Shown one piece after another: positions 51,608 to 60,515 of a DNA stretch of 64,000 nucleotides. Position 1 is the first letter of the stretch; every line of letters begins with the position of its first letter. Source of the DNA: Paenibacillus sp. FSL R7-0345 (GTDB lineage Bacteria > Bacillota > Bacilli > Paenibacillales > Paenibacillaceae); the NCBI RefSeq assembly GCF_038595055.1, contig NZ_CP152002.1:4880501-4944500 (forward strand), written 5' to 3'. The translations under genes were made by a program, and so were the position numbers. Under the pieces are notes generated by a model. The model ran no database searches. It was not told the DNA's origin and saw only the letters and a list, made by a program, of their open reading frames with translations.

Positions 51608-51836
51608 GGTTACGGGGTTACGGGGTTACGGGGTTACGGGGTTACGGGGTTACGGGGTTACGGGGTTACGGGGTTACGGGGTTACGGGGTTACGGGGTTA
51701 CGGGGTTACGGGGTTACGGGGTTACGGGGTTACGGGGTTACGGGGTTACGGGGTTACGGGGTTACGGGGTTACGGGGTTACGGGGTTACGGGGTTACGGG
51801 GTTACGGGGTTACGGGGTTACGGGGTTACGGGGTAC
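51608..51836 (+). repeat. 27 perfect tandem copies of GGGGTTAC plus partial ends
   Basis: Units run from 51614 to 51829 without a single change. GGTTAC precedes them and GGGGTAC follows. The plus strand has a GGGG run every eight bases, ideal for stacked G-quadruplexes. Such pure short repeats change length quickly by slippage. It lies between the insertion element and the next gene; the remainder of 51575-51926 is featureless. Confidence 0.97.
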
Positions 51837-51926
51837 ACGAGTTATCCACACTACAACGCTCCTGCCTGCAACCTTTCCTGCGCCGCAGCCGTCTGATAAG
51901 CATAATAAAAACGGAGATGATTCCTA

Positions 51927-52478
51927 ATGCGCAGAGCAGCCCTGCTAGCTCTTTTTATATTGTTATTCCTGCCAGCCCGCAGCTCCTTTGCCTTATCCTG
52001 CGCTGAACTGCCGACAGCTGAAAAAGCGTATGCCTATTACGATGGCATCGTGATCGGCCATGTCGATAAGGTATCCACGAGCGCTGACGGGGCATCCAAT
52101 GAGCTTCAAATTACAGTCAGCCACAGTTTTAAAACGATAACAGAGCGGACGCTGGTCTTAAAAGAAAACAGCACCTGGGGCGCTCTTAACGGCCCAAGTA
52201 AGGCCGGCGAAGATTATCTTTTCTATCTGAAACAGACTGACAGCGGGTGGGAAAATCCGTTATGCTCGCCTTCCGCCAAGGTAAGCAGTGATTCTGTTAC
52301 GCCCGATTTTCTGAAGGATAAGGAGATTGAGCTGCAGCCTCTTCCCTCCCCGGAACCTGCAGACAGCGGTAATCTGGCGGAAAATACCCCCATCGATGCC
52401 TGGACCATTGGCGGGCTTATTGTAATCGGCATATTTACCGGGATAACCATCGTCCGGCACCACCGCAAAAAGGGCTAA
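51927..52478 (+). CDS. membrane-anchored extracellular protein, TIMP/NTR-like
   Basis: 183 residues. A signal peptide ends at about residue 23 (SSFA/LSCAEL), an extracellular beta-rich domain with two cysteines (SCAEL and NPLCS) follows, then a Pro/Glu linker and a C-terminal membrane helix (about 154-175) with a basic tail. The opening Cys after the signal, YDGIVIGHV and GEDYLFYL recall bacterial TIMP/netrin-like domains. The function is unknown. GGAGATGATT precedes the ATG. Confidence 0.75.
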   Translation: MRRAALLALFILLFLPARSSFALSCAELPTAEKAYAYYDGIVIGHVDKVSTSADGASNELQITVSHSFKTITERTLVLKENSTWGALNGPSKAGEDYLFYLKQTDSGWENPLCSPSAKVSSDSVTPDFLKDKEIELQPLPSPEPADSGNLAENTPIDAWTIGGLIVIGIFTGITIVRHHRKKG

Positions 52479-52523
52479 ACACCGTTCCGCCAAACAGCGC
52501 AGTATAATCCTCTATTAACAGTA

Positions 52524-52585
52524 AAAACGCCACCATGCCGGTTTCGCTTACAAAGAAGCGAATTATCCGGAATAAGTGGCGTTTT
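52524..52585. terminator. bidirectional terminator
   Basis: AAAACGCCAC pairs with GTGGCGTTTT, with an inner TTCGCTT/AAGCGAA stem. It separates the convergent TIMP-like and LCP genes. Confidence 0.85.
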
Positions 52586-52685
52586 ATTAAAATAAACAAG
52601 GTACGTGCTGTAGCGTGCATAATACGTTAGGATTAATCCCGTTCCATAGACTTTAATATCTGTCAGGGTCAATCCTTTTACACAG

Positions 52686-53762
52686 CTAATTCACAAGCCC
52701 GAAATCATGCTTCAGCTCCGAGGTGTCCAGTGCAGGCAGGCCAAGCGGACTGCGCAGCTTCTCCAGCTTCTCCAGCAGATCCTCTTCGTTCGCATAGACG
52801 TATGGGCTCTTCCATTCCGATTCCAGAGTGATCAGTTCACTTGCAGCCGGCTTCATGTTGTTGTAATTCATAATCCAGCTGACCAGCTGGTCTTTGGGAA
52901 TATCCGTCCGGATATTATCGCCCAGAATATCAATAATGTCTCCCCACTTGGCAATACCGCTGACGGAATCCAGCTTGTCCAGAATCTGATTCAGCACTTT
53001 CTGCTGCCGTTCATTACGGGAGAAATCGGAGGATTCCGCGGTTCCGCGGTTCGACTTGCGGTAGCGGACGTAATCGAGCACTTCTTTGCCGCTCAGATGC
53101 TGCATCCCTTTTTTGAGATTGATATTGGTGCCATCGGCATTATCCACATAACGCATATCCATCTCCACATCGATATCCAGCCCGCCCAGCTCATCGACAA
53201 TGCTGCTGAAGGCCGCAAAATTAACAAGAACCATATGATCTAGGTCCATTTGCAGCAGATCACCGAAGTATTCCCTCGTCTTGCTCAAATCCTCGCCTTT
53301 GTTATGCGCATAATAATAAGCATAGTAATAGTTCGCCTTATGTGTACCAAGCTCGCTGCTGGTAAGCTTCATATCCCGGGGAATAGACAGAATGGACAGA
53401 CGCCGGGAAGCAGGTTCATAGACAACCGGCATAATGACATCCGTATTCATCGTCCCGCCGCTGCCGCTTCTGTTGTCCACACCGGCCAGCAGAAACGTAA
53501 GCGGCTTGTTCTTATCTTCGTCTTCAGCAGCCGGGGTCTCCGTAGCCGCCGGGGCAGGGGATGCCGAACCGGCCGTTTCACCCGGAACAGAGCCCGACGC
53601 CGAAATCTGGTCAAGCGCCCGTTCGGCCTTAAAATACAGTGTTCCGGCATATACAGCGCCGGCAATCAGACATGTGCCGAGCACAGCAGACGTGCTGATC
53701 AGCAAAGTGCGTTTGCGGGCTTTGCTGCGCTGTGCTTTCTTTCTCTTGCTCCGTTGATCCAT
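52686..53762 (-). CDS. LytR-CpsA-Psr (LCP) family cell-wall transferase
   Basis: 358 residues. A basic cytoplasmic tail and one membrane helix (about 20-42) are followed by a Ser/Pro/Ala/Glu linker (55-85) and the LCP catalytic domain (about 88-270). LLAGVDNR, LSIPRDM and DYVRYRKS carry the conserved Asp and Arg residues that hold the polyprenyl-phosphate donor. The enzyme would attach teichoic acid or other polymers to peptidoglycan outside the membrane. GGAGGAAGG precedes the ATG. Confidence 0.92.
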   Translation of the reverse strand: MDQRSKRKKAQRSKARKRTLLISTSAVLGTCLIAGAVYAGTLYFKAERALDQISASGSVPGETAGSASPAPAATETPAAEDEDKNKPLTFLLAGVDNRSGSGGTMNTDVIMPVVYEPASRRLSILSIPRDMKLTSSELGTHKANYYYAYYYAHNKGEDLSKTREYFGDLLQMDLDHMVLVNFAAFSSIVDELGGLDIDVEMDMRYVDNADGTNINLKKGMQHLSGKEVLDYVRYRKSNRGTAESSDFSRNERQQKVLNQILDKLDSVSGIAKWGDIIDILGDNIRTDIPKDQLVSWIMNYNNMKPAASELITLESEWKSPYVYANEEDLLEKLEKLRSPLGLPALDTSELKHDFGLVN

Positions 53763-53913
53763 TCCCTTCCTCCTGCTTGCTATGTATTAACTGTTATTAG
53801 TTGTAAACTAGTATACCATAGGCTGGCAAAGGTGCTCAAAAACATAGTGTCACATGCATCAGGCGGCAAAAGGTGTATAATAGGAAGAACTTACGGAAAA
53901 AGGATGTCATGAC

Positions 53914-54882
53914 ATGCTTCTTAAACTGAACCGTGTGCTCAACCGGATGATGCCGCTGATTACCCCGGTTAGCGTGCTTGCGGGAGTGCTCTGCGGAAGT
54001 GCGCTTACCCCTTATACCTACTTGTCCCCCTGGCTGTTTGCCTTTATGACATTTGCCGGTAGCATCAGCCTCGGCGTCAGGGATTTCGTAAATGTAATCA
54101 AAAAGCCGCTGCCCTTGTTCGTCTGTCTGTTTATTCTGCACATTGCGATGCCGCTGGTCGCTTTCGGTCTTGGAAATCTGCTGTATTATACCGACCAATT
54201 TACGATTACCGGCCTGGTGCTGGCCGCTGTCATCCCGACCGGGGTCAGCAGCTTTATCTGGGTGAGCATTTATAAAGGCAATACTGCCCTTACACTAACC
54301 ATTATTCTGATCGATACCCTGCTGGCACCGTTTATCGTCCCGGGCGTACTGTCCGTGCTCATCGGCACGAATGTGGAGCTGGATACCTGGGCGATGATGA
54401 GCAGCCTGTTCTGGATGATTGTTGTTCCTTCGCTGCTTGGAATGGCGCTTAATGAATGGAGCAAGGGGGCGGTCGCTCCCGTCTGGAGCCCGCGGCTGAA
54501 TCCCTTCTCCAAGCTGTTCATGGCAGCCGTCATTATGATTAACGGTTCGGTCATTTCGCCGTATCTGGCCAACATTGACCTCAAACTGGTCGGCCTGGCT
54601 GCTGTTATCGTGTTCATGGCTTCTACCGGCTATGTTCTCTGCTTCCTGACCGCCAGGGTGCTGCGCTGGAATGAGGCTGACGAGGTCGCATTGATTTTTA
54701 ACGGAGGCATGCGTAATATCAGCGCAGGTGCTGTGCTCGCCGTATCCTATTTCCCGGCTCCGGTTGCTGTGCCTGTCGTTCTCGGCATGGTATTCCAGCA
54801 GGTGCTTGCTTCGCTGGCCGGGTTCATTCTCGGCCGGCGCTCCAAGGCCAGCCATCCGGCAGACCGGACTTCAGCGGCCTAA
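53914..54882 (+). CDS. bile acid:sodium symporter (BASS) family transporter
   Basis: 322 residues with ten predicted membrane helices. VIPTGVSSFIW and the late NGGMRNISAGAVLA match the two crossover regions that bind sodium in this family. Bacterial members carry organic anions such as pantoate or keto acids; the substrate here is unknown. AAAGGATG precedes the ATG. It is convergent with the TetR gene. Confidence 0.85.
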   Translation: MLLKLNRVLNRMMPLITPVSVLAGVLCGSALTPYTYLSPWLFAFMTFAGSISLGVRDFVNVIKKPLPLFVCLFILHIAMPLVAFGLGNLLYYTDQFTITGLVLAAVIPTGVSSFIWVSIYKGNTALTLTIILIDTLLAPFIVPGVLSVLIGTNVELDTWAMMSSLFWMIVVPSLLGMALNEWSKGAVAPVWSPRLNPFSKLFMAAVIMINGSVISPYLANIDLKLVGLAAVIVFMASTGYVLCFLTARVLRWNEADEVALIFNGGMRNISAGAVLAVSYFPAPVAVPVVLGMVFQQVLASLAGFILGRRSKASHPADRTSAA

Positions 54883-54911
54883 CCGCCGCTTCCGGACCTG
54901 CCCTGCGGCGG

Positions 54912-55475
54912 CTATCGCGAGCGCAGCAGGGTAATTTGTCTGGCCATATACGCAGGGGTGTAAGGCATATCTCTGCGCAGCCACTTGACGATCGTGCCAA
55001 TTAGCGCTGCTGAACCGTACCAGATTGCAATATCCCGCTCTACCTCAAGCTCCGGATTCCCCCCTTGGCGCACTAGCCGTGTCGTGATCATCTCCTCGAT
55101 CATTTTTACCAGCCTGTCCGTAAAAATCGTGCTTTGTCTGAAGGTTAATGTCACCTTGTACAGCCGCGCGTTGGCCTCAATATGCTTCAGCAGACTTTCG
55201 AGCAGCGGCCATTCCTCCCCCGAAGCCTGCTCGGGATGGTTGCTTACCACCTTATAAATATCCTCCACCATCTCATCCGCCATTTTCTCCAGCATGTCGG
55301 GCAGGTCCCGGTAATGCAGATAAAAGGTTACCCGGTTAATCCCCGCCCGTTCAGCAATGCGGTTTACCGAGATTTTCTCAATCTCCATCTCCTCCAGCAG
55401 TTCAACCAGCGCATTCTTCAGTAATTGACGCGTACGCAGTACGCGGGGATCCAACCTTTGCATTTCTTTATCCAT
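54912..55475 (-). CDS. TetR family transcriptional regulator
   Basis: 187 residues. The N-terminal helix-turn-helix (about 12-58; ISVNRIAERAGINRVTFYLHY) is followed by a helical ligand domain of the TetR_C_8 kind (IWYGSAALIGTIVKWL). It is divergent from a drug-exporter gene, with the palindrome TTGTA-N5-TACAA between, so it probably represses that pump until a toxic compound binds. Confidence 0.88.
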   Translation of the reverse strand: MDKEMQRLDPRVLRTRQLLKNALVELLEEMEIEKISVNRIAERAGINRVTFYLHYRDLPDMLEKMADEMVEDIYKVVSNHPEQASGEEWPLLESLLKHIEANARLYKVTLTFRQSTIFTDRLVKMIEEMITTRLVRQGGNPELEVERDIAIWYGSAALIGTIVKWLRRDMPYTPAYMARQITLLRSR

Positions 55476-55643
55476 TCTGCTTTCTCCACTCCTTCAACTA
55501 AAAAACTAAACTACAATTTTCTTAAAAATGTCTCTTTTTATCAAGTTAGGCTACAGTCAGTAGCAGACCGTCAATTACTTTACATTTTTTCTGAAAAAGT
55601 CGCTTGATTACATGAAAATTTCAACTATAATGTGTTTTATGAC

Positions 55644-55658
55644 TTGTAAACTATACAA
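55644..55658. promoter_or_regulatory. candidate TetR operator upstream of the MFS exporter
   Basis: TTGTAAACTATACAA is a palindrome with five-base arms and a five-base spacer. A further TTGTAAA follows at 55663. It lies 54 bases before the exporter start, within the likely promoter. Confidence 0.55.
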
Positions 55659-55711
55659 CACATTGTAAATTAAGTCCATGTGGCATGGACCCTTTGAAAG
55701 GATGGAGTGAA

Positions 55712-57205
55712 ATGAGTATAACAACAGCAGCAGGCAATTCCATAAAAAAAGGCCCCATCTTGTTCATCATGATCCTGGGTGCCTTTCTGGCGACGCTGAA
55801 CCAGACGGTAATGAGTGTTGCCGTTCCGGAGCTTATGAAAGACTTTGCCATTACAGCCGCAACGGCCCAATGGCTGACTACAGGCTATTTGCTGGTTAAC
55901 GGCGTGCTGATTCCGATTACGGCCTACCTGATGCAACGCTTCACCACCCGTGAGCTGTTCCAGACGTCGATGTTTGTCTTTCTGGCGGGAACGGTTGTTT
56001 CGGCACTTGCATCAAACTTCCCTGTACTGCTGACCGGACGGATGATCCAGGCTGCCGGAGCCGGCATTATTATGCCGCTGCTTACCAACGTTATTCTGGC
56101 TCTGTTCCCCCGGGAAAAGCGCGGGGCGGCCATGGGGATGGTCGGGCTGGCGATAATTTTTGCACCGGCGATCGGACCGACACTGGCCGGATATATTCTG
56201 GAGCATTACAGCTGGGAGACTATGTTCTACGGTATGATTCCTTTGACGCTCATTGTCATCGTCTGCGGATTCATCTATCTGCGAAACGTATCCGAGCGCA
56301 CTTATCCTAAAATCGACCTGCTCAGCGTGGTCCTGTCCACCGTCGGGTTCGGCATGCTGCTATATGGCTTCAGCCAGGCGGCCGGCAGCGGATGGGCTAG
56401 TAGCGAAGTTCTGCTGACACTGGGTACAGGAATTGTTGCGCTGGTCCTGTTTGTATGGCGGCAGCTGGCTTCCGGCAATCCGCTGCTTGACCTGCGCGCC
56501 TTCAAATACAACATGTTCAGCCTGACTACGCTTATCAGCGTGGCCGTTACCATTGTAATGTATGCCGATATGATGCTCCTGCCGCTGTACCTGCAGAATG
56601 CCCGCGGCTACACGGCGCTGGAGTCGGGCCTGCTGCTGCTGCCGGGTGCACTGATCATGGGGCTGCTGATGCCGGTTACCGGCAAGCTGTTCGACCGGTT
56701 CGGCGCGAAATGGCTGGCGGTTACTGGCCTGCTGATCATGATCGTCACTACCCTCGGCTTCGTGAATCTGACGGATTCAACCAGCTTCACTTATCTCGTG
56801 CTGATGTCCACCGGCCGGCGGATCGGGATGGCACTGCTTCTGATGCCAATTCAGACCTTGGGTCTGAATCAGCTGCCGTCGAAGCTGAATGCCCACGGTA
56901 CAGCCATCTCCAATACCACCAGACAGGTAGCCGGTGCAGTCGGAACCTCCCTGCTGGTCACCGTAATGACCAGCCGCACGACCGTACACATGAAGGAAAT
57001 GCTGGCTGCAGGCGGCGCCCAGAGCGGAACGCAGGAGCATATGGTTATGGAAGCTTCCATCCAGGGTATCAACGATGCCTACCTTGTAATCGTCGGCATC
57101 GGCGTTCTCGGCCTGCTGCTCTCCTTCTTTATCAAGAAGGTCGGACCGAACGCAGACAAAGAAGCCGTTCAGCCGCTCAAGCAGGCGGTTGCAGATAACG
57201 CCTGA
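55712..57205 (+). CDS. MDR family MFS transporter (DHA2, EmrB/QacA type)
   Basis: 497 residues with 14 predicted membrane helices. QTVMSVAVPEL in helix 1 corresponds to motif D1, and GPTLAGYI to motif C of proton antiporters. The protein would expel lipophilic drugs. I chose ATG 55712 with GGAG four bases before; nine codons upstream are open. The divergent TetR gene is its likely repressor. A strong terminator follows. Confidence 0.9.
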   Translation: MSITTAAGNSIKKGPILFIMILGAFLATLNQTVMSVAVPELMKDFAITAATAQWLTTGYLLVNGVLIPITAYLMQRFTTRELFQTSMFVFLAGTVVSALASNFPVLLTGRMIQAAGAGIIMPLLTNVILALFPREKRGAAMGMVGLAIIFAPAIGPTLAGYILEHYSWETMFYGMIPLTLIVIVCGFIYLRNVSERTYPKIDLLSVVLSTVGFGMLLYGFSQAAGSGWASSEVLLTLGTGIVALVLFVWRQLASGNPLLDLRAFKYNMFSLTTLISVAVTIVMYADMMLLPLYLQNARGYTALESGLLLLPGALIMGLLMPVTGKLFDRFGAKWLAVTGLLIMIVTTLGFVNLTDSTSFTYLVLMSTGRRIGMALLLMPIQTLGLNQLPSKLNAHGTAISNTTRQVAGAVGTSLLVTVMTSRTTVHMKEMLAAGGAQSGTQEHMVMEASIQGINDAYLVIVGIGVLGLLLSFFIKKVGPNADKEAVQPLKQAVADNA

Positions 57206-57293
57206 GGAGCAGAGCCAAGGGCAGGACTCGCCTAATCAACAGTATTTTCAGACCGTTGATTAGCCCCTTCCCGGGAAGGGTTAATGTCAAGCC

Positions 57294-57342
57294 AAAAAGA
57301 CGGCAATTTATTCAGCATGACTGAATAAATTGCCGTCTTTTT
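57294..57342. terminator. bidirectional terminator
   Basis: A perfect 22-base stem (57294-57315 with 57321-57342; AAAAAGACGG to CCGTCTTTTT) has a five-base loop. It serves the convergent MFS and YheC/D genes. Upstream, CTAATCAAC and GTTGATTAG (57232-57263) form another, weaker hairpin. Confidence 0.92.
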
Positions 57343-57360
57343 TGGGCTGTGCATGCTTAT

Positions 57361-58122
57361 CTATTGTTTCTTTTTCAGCTGAAGCCGGCGGTACCGCATT
57401 ACTTTTTTATACATGGATTTGTCCTTCAGCTGGTTAAAAATATACGGGTCCGGATTCATGTTCACTTCAATAATCCACGGGGTCAGCGAACGGTCCAATC
57501 CGATATCAACACCGATCTTCTGAATCTTCGGATATGTTTTCCGCATGTGCGAGGCCATGCGCACACCAAGTACATTCAGCTCCTCTGTCAGCTGCGCCAG
57601 GCGGTGCGGGGACAAATGGCTGTGGAGCAGCGTTTCAATAGCCATCGGCTTTCCGCCGCTATGGTAGTTCGTCACGATTTTACGGGGATGTCCCAGCCGG
57701 CCGATAATGCCGGTAGCCTCCCAGGCGCCCTTGGGACTTACCTGCACCATCACCCGGATATCGAACCGGCGGCTGTTATGCTTCAGCAGGTGAATGCCTT
57801 TCTGAATAAGATAACTTCTGCTGCCCGTCTTCTTTGCCAGGCTTTTATGGAAAGCTTCAAACGTATCGAAGTGGCGGACTATTTCCTCATACTGGTACTT
57901 AAAACCCTGCTGTTCTCCACGTTCAGCACGGATTACCCCGTTCCCGTAAGTTCCTCTCTCCGGCTTGATATAGATCATCCCATAGCTGTAAATCATCTGC
58001 TCCAGATTGCTTTTGCTGAATCTCCGGGTGTCCGGAATATAGCGTTTAATGGAACCGCTCTGCAGCAGCAGCTTCGTCTTTAGCCATTTACTCTGCGGAA
58101 GGTTATCCTTGACTGCTTTCAC
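57361..58122 (-). CDS. YheC/YheD family endospore coat-associated protein
   Basis: 253 residues with an ATP-grasp fold: YIKPERGTYGNGV is the nucleotide loop, RFDIRVMVQ the central strand and DRSLTPWIIEVNMNPDP the metal-binding end. Family members are linked to the spore coat in Bacillus, which supports a spore-forming host. It is shorter than YheD (about 450 residues) and is a single ATP-grasp unit. The start is GTG with GGAGAG seven bases before. Confidence 0.85.
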   Translation of the reverse strand: MKAVKDNLPQSKWLKTKLLLQSGSIKRYIPDTRRFSKSNLEQMIYSYGMIYIKPERGTYGNGVIRAERGEQQGFKYQYEEIVRHFDTFEAFHKSLAKKTGSRSYLIQKGIHLLKHNSRRFDIRVMVQVSPKGAWEATGIIGRLGHPRKIVTNYHSGGKPMAIETLLHSHLSPHRLAQLTEELNVLGVRMASHMRKTYPKIQKIGVDIGLDRSLTPWIIEVNMNPDPYIFNQLKDKSMYKKVMRYRRLQLKKKQ

Positions 58123-58333
58123 ATCTGCACTCTCCTGACCGGGAAAGATATCAGTCCTCCCCTGAATTACCTCTCAGTGCATCCTATGCCGCCGCAGCAT
58201 CAGCTGAATAACCATCTGTCCCGTGAGCTTAAAAATAACTTTACAGCCTGTTTGACCCGGTCATACCGTGTCCGGAGAGCATATTCTGGTGCAGATGCAA
58301 AGCTGTCAATTTTCGAACGGGAGATGAAATGAA

Positions 58334-59149
58334 ATGTCAGCATTTTCAGCAGACAGAGCCGATAACGGTCCCGCAATAGACGTCCTGATTCCGGCCATTG
58401 AAAAGGATCTGGGAACCCTTCCCTTTGTCATCGACGGCCTCCGCCGCCATGTGCGCCATCCGATCAGCCACATCTACATTGTCTCACCGGCCAGCAGCAG
58501 AATCAGAGAGCTCTGCGCACGCAAAAACTGTATCTTCGTCGATGAAACCACCGTTCTGCCGTTCACCAAACAAGACATCCATTATTCCTCCTCCCGCTGG
58601 AACCGGTCCGGCTGGCTGTATCAACAGCTGCTGAAAATGAACGGTGACCGTATCTGCCGGGAACCTTTTTTTCTCGTTGTTGATGCCGACACGGTACTGA
58701 TTCGTCCTCACCGTTTCCGCTCTGGAGGAAAGACCGTTTTTTATTGCCGGAACTGGAGCCAGCCGGAATATTTCCGTACCTACCGGAAGCTGCTCGGGAG
58801 CGCCGCCCCTTCCCCCAAATCCTTTGTGACCCATTACATGCTGTTTGAAAAACAGAAGCTGGCCGCTTTGAAAAAAAATATTGAAGCACGGCACGGACTG
58901 CCCTGGCATGCGGCCATTATCCGCAGTATCAACAAGAAAAAACAGTTTGGCTTCTCTGAATTCGAAACCTATGCCAACTATGTATACAGCAAAAACCGCA
59001 GCGCTGTGCTGCTAAGAAATGCAAACAATAAATCACTTCATAGTCCGGCAGGCAGCCTCGTGGAAAAACAAATCCGCAAGCTGGCCCGTACCTACCGTTC
59101 TTTGTCTTTTCATCAACGCAAAGGATATTCCATTCCCGGCAAGCATTAA
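58334..59149 (+). CDS. putative glycosyltransferase (DUF6492-like)
   Basis: 271 residues. A GT-A-like start (IDVLIPAIEKDLGTLPFVI) is followed by the DxD-type motif FLVVDADTVLIRP, which would bind a nucleotide sugar. RWNRSGWLYQQLLKM and FSEFETYANYV are characteristic of the DUF6492 group as I recall it. It is encoded 12 bases before a ManC-like gene, so it may use a mannose-derived donor for a surface glycan. GGGAGATG precedes the ATG. Confidence 0.65.
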   Translation: MSAFSADRADNGPAIDVLIPAIEKDLGTLPFVIDGLRRHVRHPISHIYIVSPASSRIRELCARKNCIFVDETTVLPFTKQDIHYSSSRWNRSGWLYQQLLKMNGDRICREPFFLVVDADTVLIRPHRFRSGGKTVFYCRNWSQPEYFRTYRKLLGSAAPSPKSFVTHYMLFEKQKLAALKKNIEARHGLPWHAAIIRSINKKKQFGFSEFETYANYVYSKNRSAVLLRNANNKSLHSPAGSLVEKQIRKLARTYRSLSFHQRKGYSIPGKH

Positions 59150-59161
59150 GGAGGCTTACCC

Positions 59162-60481
59162 ATGCAGCATACCATTCTGCTCTGCGGCGGTTCCGGTCAG
59201 CGGCTGTGGCCATTATCCGGAGCTATCCGCTCCAAAATGTTCCTCAATCTCCTTCCGGCACCGGGCGGGGGTACGGAATCCATGATCGGCCGGGTATGCC
59301 GCCAGCTGGACCAGGCAGGGCTGGGGGATTCCGCCTTGTTCGTGACGCATAAGGATCAGCAGGCCCTTGTCCGGCGCTACACCGGAGGCGGCTATCCGGT
59401 CATCGGAGAGCCGCATAAACGCGGAACCTTTACAGCCGCAGCCCTGGGAGTGCTTCATTTGTATGCCGGGGGAACAGCAAAGCCGGAGGACACGATCTGC
59501 GTGGCTCCGGCTGATATGTTTGCGGATGATGATTTTTTCAGGTTGTTCCATCAGTTCACTGATGTGCTGGCTGCTTCAGGGGCCGAGCTTGCCTTACTTG
59601 GGACAAGGCCCGCCCGCCCTTCCGACCAGTATGGCTATATTGTTCCCGGGCCGGATATTGCCGGTGCTTACGCTCCAGTGATTGCTTTCGAAGAAAAGCC
59701 GACCCGACCCCGGGCAGAAGAGCTGCTGCGGGCAGCAGCGCTCTGGAACTGCGGGGTGTTTGCATTCCGGCTTAGCTTCATGCTGTCCCAGCTGCAGCAG
59801 ATGGGTCTGCCTGCTGAACTGAAAGCTTTTGCAGACTGCTATCCGGGCCTGCCAGTGCTCAGCTTTGATAAGGAGGTTGCTGAACGCACCAGCAGCGCTG
59901 TTGTCCTCCGGCATGAGGGGGAGTGGCGTGATCTCGGAAGCTGGGCGGCTCTGAGCGCAGAGCTGCAGCAGCCGGTAACCGGCGCCGGCGGAATCTGGGG
60001 CGAATCAGCAGATACTGCGATCGTTAACGAATTAAACATTCCGCTGCATGTGATCGGCGTGCCCGGCATTGTCGCTGTAGCAAGCCACGACGGTATTCTG
60101 GTTGCCGGTAAACATGAGGCGAATGCGATTAAAGAAATTATGCAGCTGAACGCGGCCGTTCCCGGATACGGAGAAAGCAGCTGGGGGAGCTACACCGTAT
60201 TGGACCGGACAGCCGGCGGCCCGCAGCAGATACTGACCATTAAATTGTCCATCCTGCCGGATTGTGAGCTGCCTGAGACGACCTGCCATTACCGCAAGCA
60301 TTGGCACATTGTATCGGGGTATGGAGAAATTCTGCGGAACGGACACTATGCTGCGGCGCATCCAGGCGATTTTTTCACCATCAACCCGGGGGAGCAGCAT
60401 GGGATTAAAGCCCACACCGCTATGGAGCTGATCGAGCTTCGGATGCCCGGTGAGGCGGATGAAAAACCCATATACAACTAG
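59162..60481 (+). CDS. mannose-1-phosphate guanylyltransferase (ManC-like)
   Basis: Makes GDP-mannose from mannose-1-phosphate and GTP. It has 439 residues. A nucleotidyltransferase domain (about 1-270) starts with CGGSGQRLWPLS. VAPADMFADD is the metal site, FEEKPTRP the sugar loop and LWNCGVFAF a family stretch. A C-terminal cupin (about 345-432; HWHIVSGYGEI, then INPGEQHGI) resembles the isomerase part of two-domain enzymes. The activation motif differs: the expected SRxxxPKQF reads SGAIRSKMF, keeping only the lysine. AAGGAGG precedes the ATG. It is co-transcribed with the putative glycosyltransferase. Confidence 0.82.
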   Translation: MQHTILLCGGSGQRLWPLSGAIRSKMFLNLLPAPGGGTESMIGRVCRQLDQAGLGDSALFVTHKDQQALVRRYTGGGYPVIGEPHKRGTFTAAALGVLHLYAGGTAKPEDTICVAPADMFADDDFFRLFHQFTDVLAASGAELALLGTRPARPSDQYGYIVPGPDIAGAYAPVIAFEEKPTRPRAEELLRAAALWNCGVFAFRLSFMLSQLQQMGLPAELKAFADCYPGLPVLSFDKEVAERTSSAVVLRHEGEWRDLGSWAALSAELQQPVTGAGGIWGESADTAIVNELNIPLHVIGVPGIVAVASHDGILVAGKHEANAIKEIMQLNAAVPGYGESSWGSYTVLDRTAGGPQQILTIKLSILPDCELPETTCHYRKHWHIVSGYGEILRNGHYAAAHPGDFFTINPGEQHGIKAHTAMELIELRMPGEADEKPIYN

Positions 60482-60515
60482 CCTGCCTTGTAACCTGCCT
60501 GGCTCTGCTGTACCG

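Noticed and set aside
51608..51836. Replication origin iterons or telomere
   Set aside because: No replication gene or AT-rich unwinding region nearby and the sequence continues on both sides; a slippage microsatellite is simpler.
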